Shown here in pieces: positions 46,357 to 56,907 of a DNA stretch of 64,000 bases. Location of the stretch: the NCBI RefSeq assembly GCF_001625195.1, contig NC_054391.1:4475157-4539156 (forward strand), written 5' to 3'. A program made the position numbers and the translations under genes. Numbering within the stretch: the stretch's first letter is position 1; each line of letters begins with the position of its first letter. The stretch comes from Drechmeria coniospora. Lineage: Eukaryota > Ascomycota > Sordariomycetes > Hypocreales > Ophiocordycipitaceae. Under the pieces are notes generated by a model that saw only the letters and a list, made by a program, of their open reading frames with translations, was not told the DNA's origin and did not search any database.

Positions 46357-47682
46357 ATGACTCCTCAAACACCATCTAATCGACGACTGCGAGACGTCTC
46401 ATCCTCTTCTGATTCCTCAGCAAATGCAGTAATGACTTCCTCGGCAGGATTCGAGTCTGCTGTTGCGGCAAACACTGACGTAAACCTTCAGAATATGCCG
46501 GATCCTATCGCCAATGATGAAGGCTCTCCAAAAGCCAGGGCTCCCCAGACCAATTTCGACTTCGACGACCTCAGTCTGCTGGATCGTATCACTGACGACG
46601 AAGCCTCTTCCGAGTCCATGGCTATGGCTCCCCGGACCAATCTCAACTTTGCCGACCTGGAGCTGAAAAGAATGCTTTCCATTCATAGCCAGGTCTCGAC
46701 AACATCTAGCTATACCCACACTCAAGCACTGGGTACTGAATCGTTCAGAAAGATTGGCTTAGGTACTTTTGGCACCATTCTTGCCCAGGATGGTAAATCG
46801 GTTGTTTTGACACTGGCCAAGAGTGGCGACGATAATACCTTACGGAATGACTACAAACAGCATTTATTGATTGCTAGTAGCTTTAAGAAATACATTATTA
46901 ACGAAGTTAGAATACCCAACTGCATAAACTTTATTCCCAAGAGCAATACAGAGTTCTTTCGCCAGCGTCCGAGCCTTGTTCGAGCAGCTGAAGGTACATG
47001 CCACTTTCCGACAGGCGCTTTGATCTCTGAGAGAATTCTACCCCTTCCAAAACCTATTCGACAACTTTTGATCGAGAAATACTGCAATGAAAGAATTAAA
47101 GCTGAGGCGACTAGCGCAGTTGGAAATATTAATTGCCTAATCCGGGTTTACCTAGGCTCTATGGAAGGACGAGGAGCTGGAAGGTTCTTCTTACTGCAGA
47201 ACTTTAAGATGCATCTTGGTATGCTAGCTCGCATCCAACTTAATGTGGATGGCATGGCTCGTAGAATGGGTCATGCAATGGCAGTAATGCATTGGGCGGC
47301 TAAGACCGATGCCCGAGATGTTGAGTTTGTTCTTGGCAGCTCAACAGCGAAAGGCGCAGCAGTTCAAGGCGCAATTGAAGACTGCTCGCAGAGAATTACA
47401 GAACTCTGGCTCCTAGATTTTAACCAGGTAAAAAATATTACCATGGATAAAGCTGGTGTCGATCAAGCTGTTGAGGCTGCAATTACCAACGACCCACACT
47501 TTCCGAAGCCACGACGAAAGTCCTACGTTGAGAGAAGTGTGTGGAACTCGTTCGTCAAGCACTATATCAAGGTATCCGATGTTATTATCCGGGACCTATA
47601 TGATGAAAGTATGGCAGAGTTACCACGGCTGTTTATTCGGGGTCTTATCAATGCAGAAGCGAACAAGCATGCTACGACATAG
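46357..47682 (+). CDS. DUF3669-like protein, tandem copy 1
   Basis: Single exon, 441 residues. The first 100 residues are Ser/Asp-rich and disordered. The region from about residue 125 has a kinase-like beginning (SFRKIGLGTFGTILAQDG) but no catalytic HRD or DFG motif; it continues to ERILPLPKPIRQLLIEKYC, IRVYLGSM, ARRMGHAMAVMHWAAKTDAR, DVEFVLGSS and LWLLDFNQV. These blocks match the fungal DUF3669 family, whose role is unknown; many members are annotated as zinc-finger or kinase-related without proof. The GHAMAVMHW/DARDVEF and LDFN blocks recall aminoglycoside-phosphotransferase-like folds. The neighbouring copy at 48297 is about two-thirds identical. Base composition is less GC-rich than in the housekeeping genes. 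Confidence 0.8.
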   Translation: MTPQTPSNRRLRDVSSSSDSSANAVMTSSAGFESAVAANTDVNLQNMPDPIANDEGSPKARAPQTNFDFDDLSLLDRITDDEASSESMAMAPRTNLNFADLELKRMLSIHSQVSTTSSYTHTQALGTESFRKIGLGTFGTILAQDGKSVVLTLAKSGDDNTLRNDYKQHLLIASSFKKYIINEVRIPNCINFIPKSNTEFFRQRPSLVRAAEGTCHFPTGALISERILPLPKPIRQLLIEKYCNERIKAEATSAVGNINCLIRVYLGSMEGRGAGRFFLLQNFKMHLGMLARIQLNVDGMARRMGHAMAVMHWAAKTDARDVEFVLGSSTAKGAAVQGAIEDCSQRITELWLLDFNQVKNITMDKAGVDQAVEAAITNDPHFPKPRRKSYVERSVWNSFVKHYIKVSDVIIRDLYDESMAELPRLFIRGLINAEANKHATT

Positions 47683-47763
47683 TTAGCCAAGGCGGTGGCT
47701 GCATTGGAAGTGTGGATGTGGTGAGGTTATCTTTGTTTTGCTGTACCTATATATTTATCTAAG

Positions 47764-47868
47764 GCGTGGCCTGCAGTTGTAACCTGAGAATTTCGTTCTC
47801 CAAGCCGGCAAAGTAATTGACCTCAATCCCCTCCTCGTCCAGCATTTGACGGCCATGATTTTGGCAAC
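47764..47868 (-). pseudogene. 3' fragment of the deaminase gene
   Basis: The minus strand reads NHGRQMLDEEGIEVNYFAGL then ENEILRLQLQATP, which aligns with the last 35 residues of the intact deaminase at 49716 (NYGRQMLEEAGIEVYHVAGL). Upstream of the fragment the similarity stops abruptly at about 47868, where sequence of the next unit begins. The piece has no zinc-binding site and cannot be an active enzyme; it marks a duplication end within the deaminase gene. Confidence 0.85.
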
Positions 47869-48296
47869 CCATTTGACCCATCCATAACGAGAATTTAAAA
47901 ATCGTGCAGCGATAACTATAAAGACAGAACAGGAATGATCTTGCTAATGATGCGACATTCGGAAGTGACCGTACAACTTCGCCCACTGCGCTGCACTACC
48001 TCGCTATTCAATAATAAAGGCAGCCATGAGAAGGGAGAATCTGCCACTTACGGCGTGGTATGGGAGCTATGATTGGGGGATATTCTAGCCTAAATAAGTA
48101 CGCACTCTAGAGTTGCTAACCAAAGTTTGCGCTGAATATTATGAATAGGCAGCCGCGACGGAGCATTACTCCTGCCTGCGAGCAACTGCGTATAAACGCC
48201 TTCCCACTTTTCCTATGCGTTCTCTTGTTTCCATCTACTTCCATCCACTCGAAACAATAAGCCAAACTGTTACGACCGATCGATCACACGGGCAAG

Positions 48297-49550
48297 ATGA
48301 CTTCCGAAACACCAACTAATCGACGACGGCTGAATGCCTCATCCTCATCCGATTCTGCCGCAGTCTCTGGCTCGCCAACCTTTGCCCCCGATGTTGCAGA
48401 AAACCTTGAGCTTCACAGTCTGCTGGATCCTATCGCTGACGGCAAAGCCTCTCCAAATGCCACAGCTCTCCAGCCCAATCTCGACTTCGCCGATAGTGAG
48501 CTGAAAAGAATGCTTTCAATTCGCAACCCGATCTCGACATTATCTACCGCCGCGGAACGCCACAACCAGGCTCAAACAATTGGTACTGAATCGTTTAAAA
48601 AGATTGGCGCAGGTGCTTATGGCACTATTCTTGCCCAAGATGGGAAATTAATTGTTTTCAAACTGGCAAAGAGTGGCGACGACGATGCCTTGCGGAATGA
48701 CTACGAAAAGCATTCGTTGATTGCCCGCTACTTCAACAAGTATAGTGTTAATGAACTTGGAATCCCCGAATGCATCGACTTTATTCCCAAAAGCAATATA
48801 GAGTTCTTCAGCCAACGCCCTAGCCTTACTCAAGCTGCCGAAGCATTATGCTACTTCCCGACAGGCGCTCTGATCTCCGAAAGAATCCTACCTCTTCCAC
48901 TACCTGTTCGACAACTTCTGATCGACAAGTATTGCAGCGAAAAAATTAAAGCCGAGGCACTTTGCGCAGTTGCAAATAAGGATTGCCTGATCCGGGTTTA
49001 CCTAGGCTCAATGGCAGGACGAGGAATAGGAAAATTCTTCTCGCTACGGAACTTTAAAATGCATCTCGGTATGATGCATAGCATCCAACTTGACGTTGAT
49101 GGGATGGCTCGCAGAATGGGCATTGCTATGGCAGTTATGCATTGGGCGGCCATGACAGATGCCCGAGATGTTGAGTTTATTCTTGGCAGCGCTACAGCAA
49201 AAACTACAATTCAAGGCTCGCCATCCTCTTATACACTTAAAGACTTGTCGCAGAGAGTTACACAACTCTGGGTCCTGGATTTTAATCAAGTGCGAAGCAT
49301 TACCATGGATGCAGCTGGTGTCAATCAAGCTGTTGAGGCTGCAATCATCAACGACCCATACATTCCGAGGCCATTAAGAAATTCCAGCATCGAGAGAAGT
49401 GTGTGGAGTTCATTCGTCAAGAGCTATATCGAGGCATCCGACATGATTATTCAGGACCAGCATGATCCCGGCATGGCAGAGTTACCACGAATGTTTATTC
49501 AGGGGTTCATTGACGTGGTCAGGCAAATGAGTTTGTCACAGCATAAATAG
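48297..49550 (+). CDS. DUF3669-like protein, tandem copy 2
   Basis: Single exon, 417 residues, paralogue of the protein at 46357. The same block order is present: SFKKIGAGAYGTILAQDGKL, then ERILPLPLPVRQLLIDKYC, IRVYLGSM, ARRMGIAMAVMHWAAMTDAR, DVEFILGSA and LWVLDFNQV. It lacks about 35 residues of the first copy's disordered N-terminus (the second Asp-rich repeat) and has a short SSYTLKD insertion before the LWVLDFNQV block. The open frame and conserved C-terminus suggest both copies are functional. No catalytic kinase residues were found. Confidence 0.8.
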   Translation: MTSETPTNRRRLNASSSSDSAAVSGSPTFAPDVAENLELHSLLDPIADGKASPNATALQPNLDFADSELKRMLSIRNPISTLSTAAERHNQAQTIGTESFKKIGAGAYGTILAQDGKLIVFKLAKSGDDDALRNDYEKHSLIARYFNKYSVNELGIPECIDFIPKSNIEFFSQRPSLTQAAEALCYFPTGALISERILPLPLPVRQLLIDKYCSEKIKAEALCAVANKDCLIRVYLGSMAGRGIGKFFSLRNFKMHLGMMHSIQLDVDGMARRMGIAMAVMHWAAMTDARDVEFILGSATAKTTIQGSPSSYTLKDLSQRVTQLWVLDFNQVRSITMDAAGVNQAVEAAIINDPYIPRPLRNSSIERSVWSSFVKSYIEASDMIIQDQHDPGMAELPRMFIQGFIDVVRQMSLSQHK

Positions 49551-49570
49551 ATTGGCGAGGAGTTGGGTGC

Positions 49571-49745
49571 CTTGGAGGTGTGGATGTGGTGACGCTATCG
49601 TTATTTCCTTCTTGTTTTGTCCTTCGTGTAGGCTGCGATGTGGCCTGCCGTTCGATGCCATGGAAGTGTGGATGTGGTGAGGGTATCTTTATTTTCTTCT
49701 TGTTTTATCCATATACTAATCTGAGACGTGGCCTGCAGTGGCAAC
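49571..49745. repeat. Local direct repeat in the 3' flank of DUF3669-like copy 2
   Basis: Two adjacent copies of about 88 bp: GTGTGGATGTGGTGACGCTA with TTCTTGTTTTGTCC from 49578, and GTGTGGATGTGGTGAGGGTA with TTCTTGTTTTATCC from 49665. Each is followed by a TGTGGCCTGC or CGTGGCCTGC word. In unit 1 the same segment is present only once (about 47707-47775). Confidence 0.75.
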
Positions 49746-50228
49746 CTCAAGAATTTCCCTCTCCAAGCCGGCAACGTGATAGACCTCAATCCCCGCCTCC
49801 TCCAGCATTTGACGGCCATAATTTTGGCCGACAAAGGTTTCGGGCTCCACGACGCCGATGTAGACGTGCTTGATCCATGATTTCTGCCGAAGCACTCTCT
49901 CGACGCAAGGCAGCTTTCCGCTGAGACGCTTGAAGCATGGCTCCATGGTCGTGTACAGAGCATGGGGACTCATGCTGATTTCAGCAAGCCCTTCTTCGGT
50001 GGTGCATTTTTCTTCGGCGAGCTTCAATAGACAGCATTCCTCGGCGTGAGTGTTTCCAGGGCGTTCAAGGGTGAACCCCTCTGCCGTGACTTGGTAGCCT
50101 TTGTCGCCATCGAGTTTGACCAAGACTGCACCGACACGGAAGTTGCTTGACTTGGGAGGCGATTTTTGGGCCAGTTCCAGAGCCTGTTGCATAATCATCC
50201 GGTGAATCTCGCCCGTCCTAAGCTCCAT
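49716..50228 (-). CDS. CMP/dCMP or DRAP-type deaminase
   Basis: Single exon, 170 residues from ATG 50228 (MELRTGEIHRMIMQQALELA). The zinc-binding site of the cytidine-deaminase-like fold is complete: His61-Ala-Glu63 (NTHAEECC) and Pro-Cys98 (TTMEPCFKRLSGKLPC) with Cys108. The RLSG.PC block matches the fungal DRAP deaminase group linked to riboflavin synthesis rather than true cytidine deaminases, but substrate choice cannot be settled here. The C-terminal 35 residues are duplicated as a pseudogene fragment at 47764. The frame extends upstream to 50450, but without coding character. Divergent with the DnaJ gene. Confidence 0.85.
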   Translation of the reverse strand: MELRTGEIHRMIMQQALELAQKSPPKSSNFRVGAVLVKLDGDKGYQVTAEGFTLERPGNTHAEECCLLKLAEEKCTTEEGLAEISMSPHALYTTMEPCFKRLSGKLPCVERVLRQKSWIKHVYIGVVEPETFVGQNYGRQMLEEAGIEVYHVAGLEREILEVATAGHVSD

Positions 50229-50765
50229 GGCGGTGAGGCACGAGGAGGCGGAGATCGGAGAGGTATTGTGAGTAGTGAGGAAAAGGGGGTGAATTGCCAG
50301 CGACTCTGACACAATCAGCGGCGGAATACGAAGTGGGAGGTGGTGGCATGGAGCAGGGGGTTGACGGCAAGGCAAGGCACTCATGCTGCATGTATTAGTG
50401 GCTAGTGTACGTGTATTAGTTAGTAGAGACAGCAGAGCACAGTTAATCACCAGTACAGTACGGACCGGTAATTAAGTACTGTAATTAGTACTTACTCCGT
50501 GAAGTGAGCAGTCAGGTACAAGCACCTTCGTGAGTACGTTTAGGGAGTACTAACATTAAGTACATGTACTTGTGTGTTGTGCTCCGCCCCACCCAACCTG
50601 AATTGGAACTTGCACAGAGTACCTGTACTCCGTACTGTGCTGTATCAATTAAATTAGTGCACGCAAGCTAGACGCGTCGCACGCGATTAGGACCAAGACG
50701 AAACCATACATCACTCTACTGTACGTCGATCGATTCTGGTCTGTGCATTGCAACGATAGACAAGC
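50229..50765. other. Divergent promoter region with GTAC-type words
   Basis: About 540 bp between the deaminase and DnaJ genes. GTACTTACTCCGT, ACATGTACTT and GTACTCCGTACT-type words occur at 50450-50640. Confidence 0.6.
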
Positions 50766-51705
50766 ATGTCGGACTACGGCGATGCCGTGGGTAATGAACC
50801 ACCGGCCATTGAGCCGTACGAAATCCTTGGCCTTGACCGAGATGCCTCTCCCGACCAGATCAAGAGCGCCTACCGCAAGGCAGCCCTCAAGAACCACCCT
50901 GGTAGGCGTCTGCGCCTAGCTGACAATCATTGACGGAGACTCACGCTGACCGACCGGCGTAGACAAAGTACCGGATGATCAAAAGGCCGCTGCGCACGGC
51001 CGGTTCCAGTCGATAGCCTTTGCGTATGCCGTGCTGTCGGACCCTGCGAGGCGGAAGCGATACGATTCCACGGGCTCCACGGCCGAGTCCGTCATCGACT
51101 CGGAAGGATTTAACTGGAGCGACTATTACCGCGATCAGTTCAAAGATGCCATTTCGACAGATGCCATCGAGAAGTTTGCCGCAAAGTACAAAGGATCCGA
51201 GGAGGAAAAGGATGACGTGCTTGTCGCCTACGAGGAGTGCGAAGGAGCCATGGACGAGGTGTACGAAAGGGTCATCCTCAGCGACGTTGTACGGGACGAC
51301 GAGAGATTCCGCCGCATAATAGACGAGGCCATCGAGAGCGAGGACGTGCCGGCATTCAGCGCGTACACCAAGGAGAGCAAAAAGAAGCGGGCGGCACGAG
51401 TAAAGGCGGCCATGGCCGAGGCGGACGAGGCAGAAGATTACGCCAAAGAGCTTGGCGTCCATGACAAGCTTTTCGGAGTCAAGAGGAACAAGAACTCGAA
51501 GAACTCCGAAGATGGCCTCGCTGCTCTGATCCAGAAGAGGCAGCAGGATCGATCCGCCAACTTCCTCGACAACTTGGCAGCAAAGTATGGGGCCAAGGAG
51601 CCGAGGGCGAAGAAGGGCAAACGAGGGGCGGAAACCGAACCTTCGGAGGAAGCATTCCAAGCGGCCGCATCGCGGCTGAAGGGTGCCAAGAGGTCCAAGA
51701 AATAA
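50766..51705 (+). CDS. DnaJ-domain protein, DNAJC9-like
   Basis: Two exons, 50766-50901 and 50963-51705, 292 residues. The J domain is near the N-terminus: [20 protein letters not shown], then [11 protein letters not shown] with the HPD motif (residues 44-46) formed across the intron, then [20 protein letters not shown]. The rest is helical and charged ([20 protein letters not shown]), with a basic C-terminus ([24 protein letters not shown]) that may act as a nuclear signal. This order matches DNAJC9 and its fungal counterparts, which couple Hsp70 to histone handling in animals. The intron (50902-50962) has a GTAGGC donor and a CTGAC branch site. Confidence 0.88.
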
Positions 51706-52160
51706 ATGATGATACTTTGACATGGCGTAATGGGCGGGACAATGGGCCGGATCGATGGCGAACATGCTGTAGATGCACATGAATACCTGGGCGCGCATCA
51801 ACTGTCTATGGGTGACGGATGCGTAATTGTCCATGGAATGATATATGACAATCACTGCACGGGGTACGGCGTATGGAGTACATGTAGGAATACCTCGTAA
51901 CAACTCTTCGTCGGGACTTGGATGAAAGGAGGAGTTCGGACCAGCTGCGTGAGGATTCACGGCAGAGGCTGAGACATCGCTGCGGGGCAACTATGGGTGT
52001 CGACTGCTCAGCCTTGGCCAGCTGATAATAATGCGCTAACGACCAACATTTATTTCGCGCCAGTCCGTCGACGTCAACGAACATGTAGCAACATCAACGT
52101 CACGGTGGCCATACACTCGGGCATCGCAGGCTGGCCCGCAGCGACTGGTTCAATCATGCC
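51706..52160. other. Intergenic region
   Basis: Short gap between the DnaJ and STN1 genes on the same strand; one GTATGGAGTACATG cluster near 51870; nothing else seen. Confidence 0.5.
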
Positions 52161-52972
52161 ATGAAGGACGAAGCCAAGGCCGAAATTTACCCCCGATACT
52201 GCTTCCACCTGTCGCCCACGGTCAACAAATGGTGTCTCTTTCGCGCATGCGAGATCCACGCCTTGGACCAGCGTCCCGGCTTTGAAGGTGAAGAATGGAA
52301 TGGGCAATGGCCCATGGCAATAAGAATAAAAATAACAACGCACAACGGGCTGACATGGGGCTTCTAGGGGAGGGATTCTACTTTCACCGAAATCTGCCAA
52401 TAAAATGGGTGCGCATCGTCGGCGTCGTCGTCGCCATCGACGAGTACGCGGGCCGCAGGGTCTACACCATTGACGACAGCAGCGCCGCGTGCATCGAGGC
52501 GCTGGTGTCATTGGCGGCCACGAAGGATGCCGATGGCCCATCGCTGTACCCGGACATCGACGTTGGTGCCGTCGTCGACGTCAAAGGCAGCCTCTCCACC
52601 TTCCGAAACGAGCGGCAGATCAAGATCGAGAAGATGTTTCTCGTGAGAGGTACGACGCAGGAGGTGACGCTCTGGGAAAAGAGAGGCACATTCCGCCGAG
52701 ATGTCCTCGACACGCCCTGGGTTCTCAGCCTCCGGGAGGTGCGTAGATGTCGCAAGGAGGCCGAGAGATGCGAGGCGGCGGGCGAGGGCTCGAAGCGGTG
52801 GCTTGCGACAACAATGTCCGAACGTACCGCCGTCCGAACGATGAAGGCACAAATGCCACTGTCTGCAGGGGAGCCAAAGGATAAGAAACGAGGGCGCGAT
52901 GCGCTTGGGGCAGTGCAAGAGTTGATTCGAGATGGAGCTGTCAAGGGCAAGTATAGCGCCCTGGGCTTGTGA
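52161..52972 (+). CDS. stn1: Telomere-capping protein STN1
   Basis: Two exons, 52161-52287 and 52368-52972, 243 residues. The N-terminus IYPRYCFHLSPTVNKWCLFR followed, after the intron, by FYFHRNLPIKWVRIVGVVVA and IDEYAGRRVYTIDDSSAACI is the OB-fold of the Stn1 family. Then come VVDVKGSLSTFRNERQIKIE and a charged C-terminus (LDTPWVLSLREVRRCRKEAE). STN1 works with TEN1 and CTC1/Cdc13-like partners to protect telomere ends and recruit DNA polymerase alpha. It is short, as in other filamentous fungi, and lacks an obvious C-terminal winged-helix half. The intron (52288-52367) has a GTGAAG donor and CTGAC branch site; it restores the Gly codon before EGFYFHRN. Confidence 0.92.
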
Positions 52973-54058
52973 CGGAGAAGTTGCCTATCTGTATTGTATA
53001 TGACCTCAGTTGGACCGGGGCCACTGCGACTCGCGTCGGGAGCGCACTGGACTGCCGATACCCTGTCTGCTTGATTACCACAATACCAACTGTCATCTCC
53101 TTCCTCCCTCATCCCTCCCTCGCCCCCACCCTCCACTGCTGCGTCCTTGCCGTGCAGAGCGAGAGCCTCGTGGAGCTGAGCCTGAGCATGTCCTGAGACA
53201 ACCGAAAAGACGATGGCTGAGACGACGGAGATGTCTTCTGTGATAGTCGTCCTACGCTATCTGGCCGTTTGCCATCGTCAGCTGCGTCTGAAGTGCTGAC
53301 TCTGCCGCCCACTGCCCCCCACCCCACCGTCAGATCTCGTGAGCACGCGACCAACTACACACATGGCCCACCGCCATTCGATATCAAGCCATGGAAGATG
53401 GACGATGCCGAAGAAAGACGGAGCTCCAGCCTCTGACCACGCGGAAGAATTTCGTGAGAGCGGGCAAGTCGCCGGCGTCACGGTGCATGCGGCTAGCGTC
53501 CTTGACGTGTGATGTGCTGCTGCTGCGTGTCCGAAGTCGAATGGACGTTCGGAAGCATCAGTCGGAAGGTTCGGTCGGTTATCGAGCGTGCCTGCCTGCT
53601 GGAGCATATATACGATTACGACGCAGCTCAAACCACGCTGGTAACATCTCCAGATTCCGCAGCTCTTTTCCTCCTTACACCTTTTTCTTTGCTCAACCTC
53701 TCGATCCGTTCCTACGTCTCCTATATCGCACTGCAGCCATCTTGCTTCCATCTGCTCCGCCAAAGCTAATCACCTAGCGTGCCATCTGAGTTGAGTCACC
53801 AAGGTTCAATCAACAAGGTACGTATCAGCCATCATCAGCCCGCTTCAAAGGGAAAATTTTAAACATGGGGGAACTCCCTCCGGCATCGCTTCGCCTGTGG
53901 CAACATGGAATCTACCATGGAATGCATAAAAGCGAGCCAATCTGCCCTTTCTTTTGCCGATTTCTCCCTCGTCCCCGATTCCAGAGCCCCAGGTTGGCCT
54001 GCCAAGCGGCCTACCACCTTCCCGGGAGCCGCCTTCGGAGCCGAGATTGTCTTCCGCC
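52973..54058. other. Promoter region of the GH81 gene
   Basis: About 1.1 kb with several unsupported short frames. An A-rich GCATAAAAGC word at about 53923 could be a TATA element. Confidence 0.5.
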
Positions 54059-56907
54059 ATGGGCTTCCATCACTTACCACTGCTCGTTTCACTTGTGCTA
54101 ACTTGTACCGAATGCTTCATCGTTCCAGTGACATTTCTCGGAAACGCCCAGGAGAGCTCGGCCCTGGCGCTCATCTCACCCAGCACCGCTGACCAACTCC
54201 CGTCGCCTTCGGTGCTATCAAGTCTCGAACAACGCGGGCCCGCGACGGCAAACGGCCGAAATTTGAACTACATCGCCACGGGCGCTTTCGAATTCCAGGC
54301 ACCCAAGGCCGGTATCGCCTCCAACTCGACGGCCGGCGATATCAAGCGGCCCACGGTCACAATTTATCGCTCCGTCAACTCCACCTTCGTATATGAAAGA
54401 TACTTCCTGCTCACCTTCATCACAACGAGTATCCATAGTCCTTCTTACGCAGCAGCTATTCCATCCTCGACGCTCAATTCCACCATGGTCTCGCAGGACA
54501 TCTTCGCGGAGCCTATCGATTGCAAGGCCCCGCCCTCCAGCGTTGCCGTTCGGGACGATCACCCTGTTCCGCGAAAAGGAATTCAGTCGCAGGCGCCTCT
54601 CCAGACGAACAAATTTTACTCCAACTTTTTCCTCGGGGATCAGCTCGGCCCCACCTACACCTTCCCCTACTCGGTGCAATGGGCGGGCGGCAAGGGCGTG
54701 ACGGCGAGCTGGGGTCTGTCATGCTCTCACATTGAGCCTCACCAGCGTGTCTTCGGACAAGAACGACACAACGGCGCTGCGGCGTACTACCTCAATCCCG
54801 TCGGAATCCAGTCGATGGTGATGTCGGCGAAGGAGTTGGGAAACGATACCTCTCTCGCCGTCGACAGCATCACCGCGTTTTCCGCCAGGGTCAGCCTCAG
54901 CAAGGATCGTGATTCACCCCCGGCCATCTCCTTCCCCCTGGTCCAGGGGATGGCTTACATCACCGCCCAGTACGACGGCGCCACCCCAGTCCTTCGCTCA
55001 GGCGTCTTCTTCAGGACTGTGAGTCAAGTAATCCGGCAACCAAAGGAGCACGTGACCAAATTCACCTTCCACCTGGAGGATGGAACTCTGTGGCGTGTGT
55101 ACGCATGGAGAACAAAGGGCGATGACCTCGACCTTGCGGTGATCAATAATGGACTCGCCGAAGCGACGAAGCCATTCCACGGCATCATTCAAGTATGCAA
55201 GGACCCTGCTACCCCGGGGTCAGAAGCCATGTTGGACGACGGGGCCGGAATATATCCCCTCACGCTCAGCTTGTCTGGCACGGCATCCGGCTCCGAGGGC
55301 ACCTATTCGTTCAATTTTAGTAGGGGTGGTCACCAGTCCGGCCACCTGTACATGTATGCCTTGCCTCATCACATCGACTCCTTCGACGATGAGACCAGGG
55401 GCCAAACCCAGATGGTCCAACTTCCGACGACGACGAAGGGCATGGCCTCGCTGGTCAGGGGAGTACGGTGGACGCTGGTAGAGCCTGGAATGCCCGTCGA
55501 TGTAGGTTTCGCCCCCTGGCATCCCGAGAAAGGGAGCATTGAGAAACTGTCCGACCGGGCGAAGCGCACCATACGGGCGGCTGCTGCCAAGGAAGTGTCG
55601 CAGAACATGATTGCGCAGTCGAACCTCAACTCGATGTACTTTAGCGGCAAGGTCTGTTTGAGGAGGCCTCAGCCCGGAGCAACCGTGGGCTAACGTATTG
55701 AGCATAGGCACTCGCCAAGTTCGCCACCATCATGTATGTTGTGGACCGCCTCATCGGAGACAAAACTCTGGCGGAGACTGGCCTGGGTCAGCTGAAGGCT
55801 GCCTTTGACATATTCGCGGCAAACAAGCAGGAGTTTCCGTTGGTGCGCGAAAGTAGGTGTAGGCTCGATACAGAAGCTGCCTTGAAGGGTGTCTGACAGA
55901 AATGTAGCTGCCTGGGGTGGTGTTGTTTCCTCGGCGAGCTATTCCACAGGAGATGCGGGCGTCGACTTTGGCAACACGTATTACAATGATCACCATTTCC
56001 ACTACGGCTACCACATCTTGGCGGCGGCGACCATTGGCCACCTGGACCCCGACTGGGCCAAAGCGAATGCGGACTATGTCAACATGCTGGCGAGGGATGT
56101 TGCGAACCCGAGCCGCAAGGACAGCTACTTTCCCATGTGGCGCAGCTTCGACTGGTATCACGGCCACAGCTGGGCTCATGGTCTCTATGCCGCGGCGGAT
56201 GGCAAGGTATAAGACTCGTGATCTCGTGCTAAGTCGAACTCTCGGGCTAACCTGCTGCAGGACCAAGAGTCGAGCTCGGAAGACATGATGCATGCGTACG
56301 CCCTCAAGATGTGGGGGCAGGTGAGTGGCAATACTGATCTCGAAGCCAGGTAAGCACGGCTGCCTAAAAGTCATCCTTTGTCCAGTCGGCACTTGACTTA
56401 CGCCGGTACCAGGGGCAACCTGCAGCTCGCGATCCTCTCTCGCAGCCTGCAAAATTACTACCTGTACAAGAAGAGCAACACGGTGCAGCCGAAGCAGTTC
56501 ATCGGAAACAAGGTGGCCGGAATCCTGTTTGAAAACAAGATTGACCATACGACGTACTTTGACCCGAGGATTGAGGCAATCCAGGGAATACACATGATCC
56601 CCATCCTTCCGCCGACGCCGTTCGTTCGCTGCAGGGATTTTGTCGAGGAAGAATGGGAGGCGTTCTTCAGCAACGGTCGGATAGACGATGTACGCAACGC
56701 CTGGAAGGGCATAATATATGCCAGCTACGCAACCGTTGCGCCGAGGAAAGCGTGGGAGTTTTTCACGTCGAGTACTTTTGATGCTCAATGGCTCGATGGG
56801 GGCGCGTCGTTGACCTGGTTCTTGGCCTATGCTGCAGGTAAGTGGACAAGACCAGGGCATGATGTTGGCTGCATGATTGACATGCCACAGCTCTTGGTGA
56901 CATTTGA
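54059..56907 (+). CDS. Secreted endo-1,3-beta-glucanase, glycoside hydrolase family 81
   Basis: Six exons: 54059-55651, 55708-55852, 55908-56206, 56261-56349, 56413-56837 and 56891-56907, 855 residues. The N-terminus [20 protein letters not shown] is a signal peptide. GH81 features: [20 protein letters not shown], the FFLGDQ block, [10 protein letters not shown] with the catalytic Asp (about residue 607), [17 protein letters not shown], then [12 protein letters not shown] with the catalytic Glu (about 682-686), [27 protein letters not shown] and the end [16 protein letters not shown]. The enzyme cuts beta-1,3-glucan, in the fungal wall during remodelling or in prey or host walls. The last intron (56838-56890) is short and places only five residues on exon 6. 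A 50-residue Ser/Thr-rich region (about 108-155) may hide a further in-frame intron. Confidence 0.9.

Larger units (their letters stand above)
45940..47868. repeat. Tandem segmental duplication, unit 1
   Basis: The first of two adjacent units of about 1.94-1.98 kb. It comprises an upstream flank, a DUF3669-like gene, its 3' flank and the last part of a deaminase gene. The corresponding unit 2 spans about 47916-49830. Landmarks shared in order: AGGAATGATCTTGCTAAT, the gene start (46357/48297), the gene body, TGTGGATGTGGTGA and GTGGCCTGCAG (47766/49728). Confidence 0.85.
47916..49830. repeat. Tandem segmental duplication, unit 2
   Basis: The second unit, head-to-tail with unit 1 and continuing into the intact deaminase gene. 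Divergence in non-coding parts (small indels, many substitutions) shows that the duplication is old, while both DUF3669-like frames remain open. Confidence 0.85.

Noticed and set aside
54371..54480. An additional intron in the Ser/Thr-rich part of the GH81 gene
   Set aside because: GT..AG pairs exist (GTATATGAAA to TACGCAG), but the length would break the frame; the open reading was kept.
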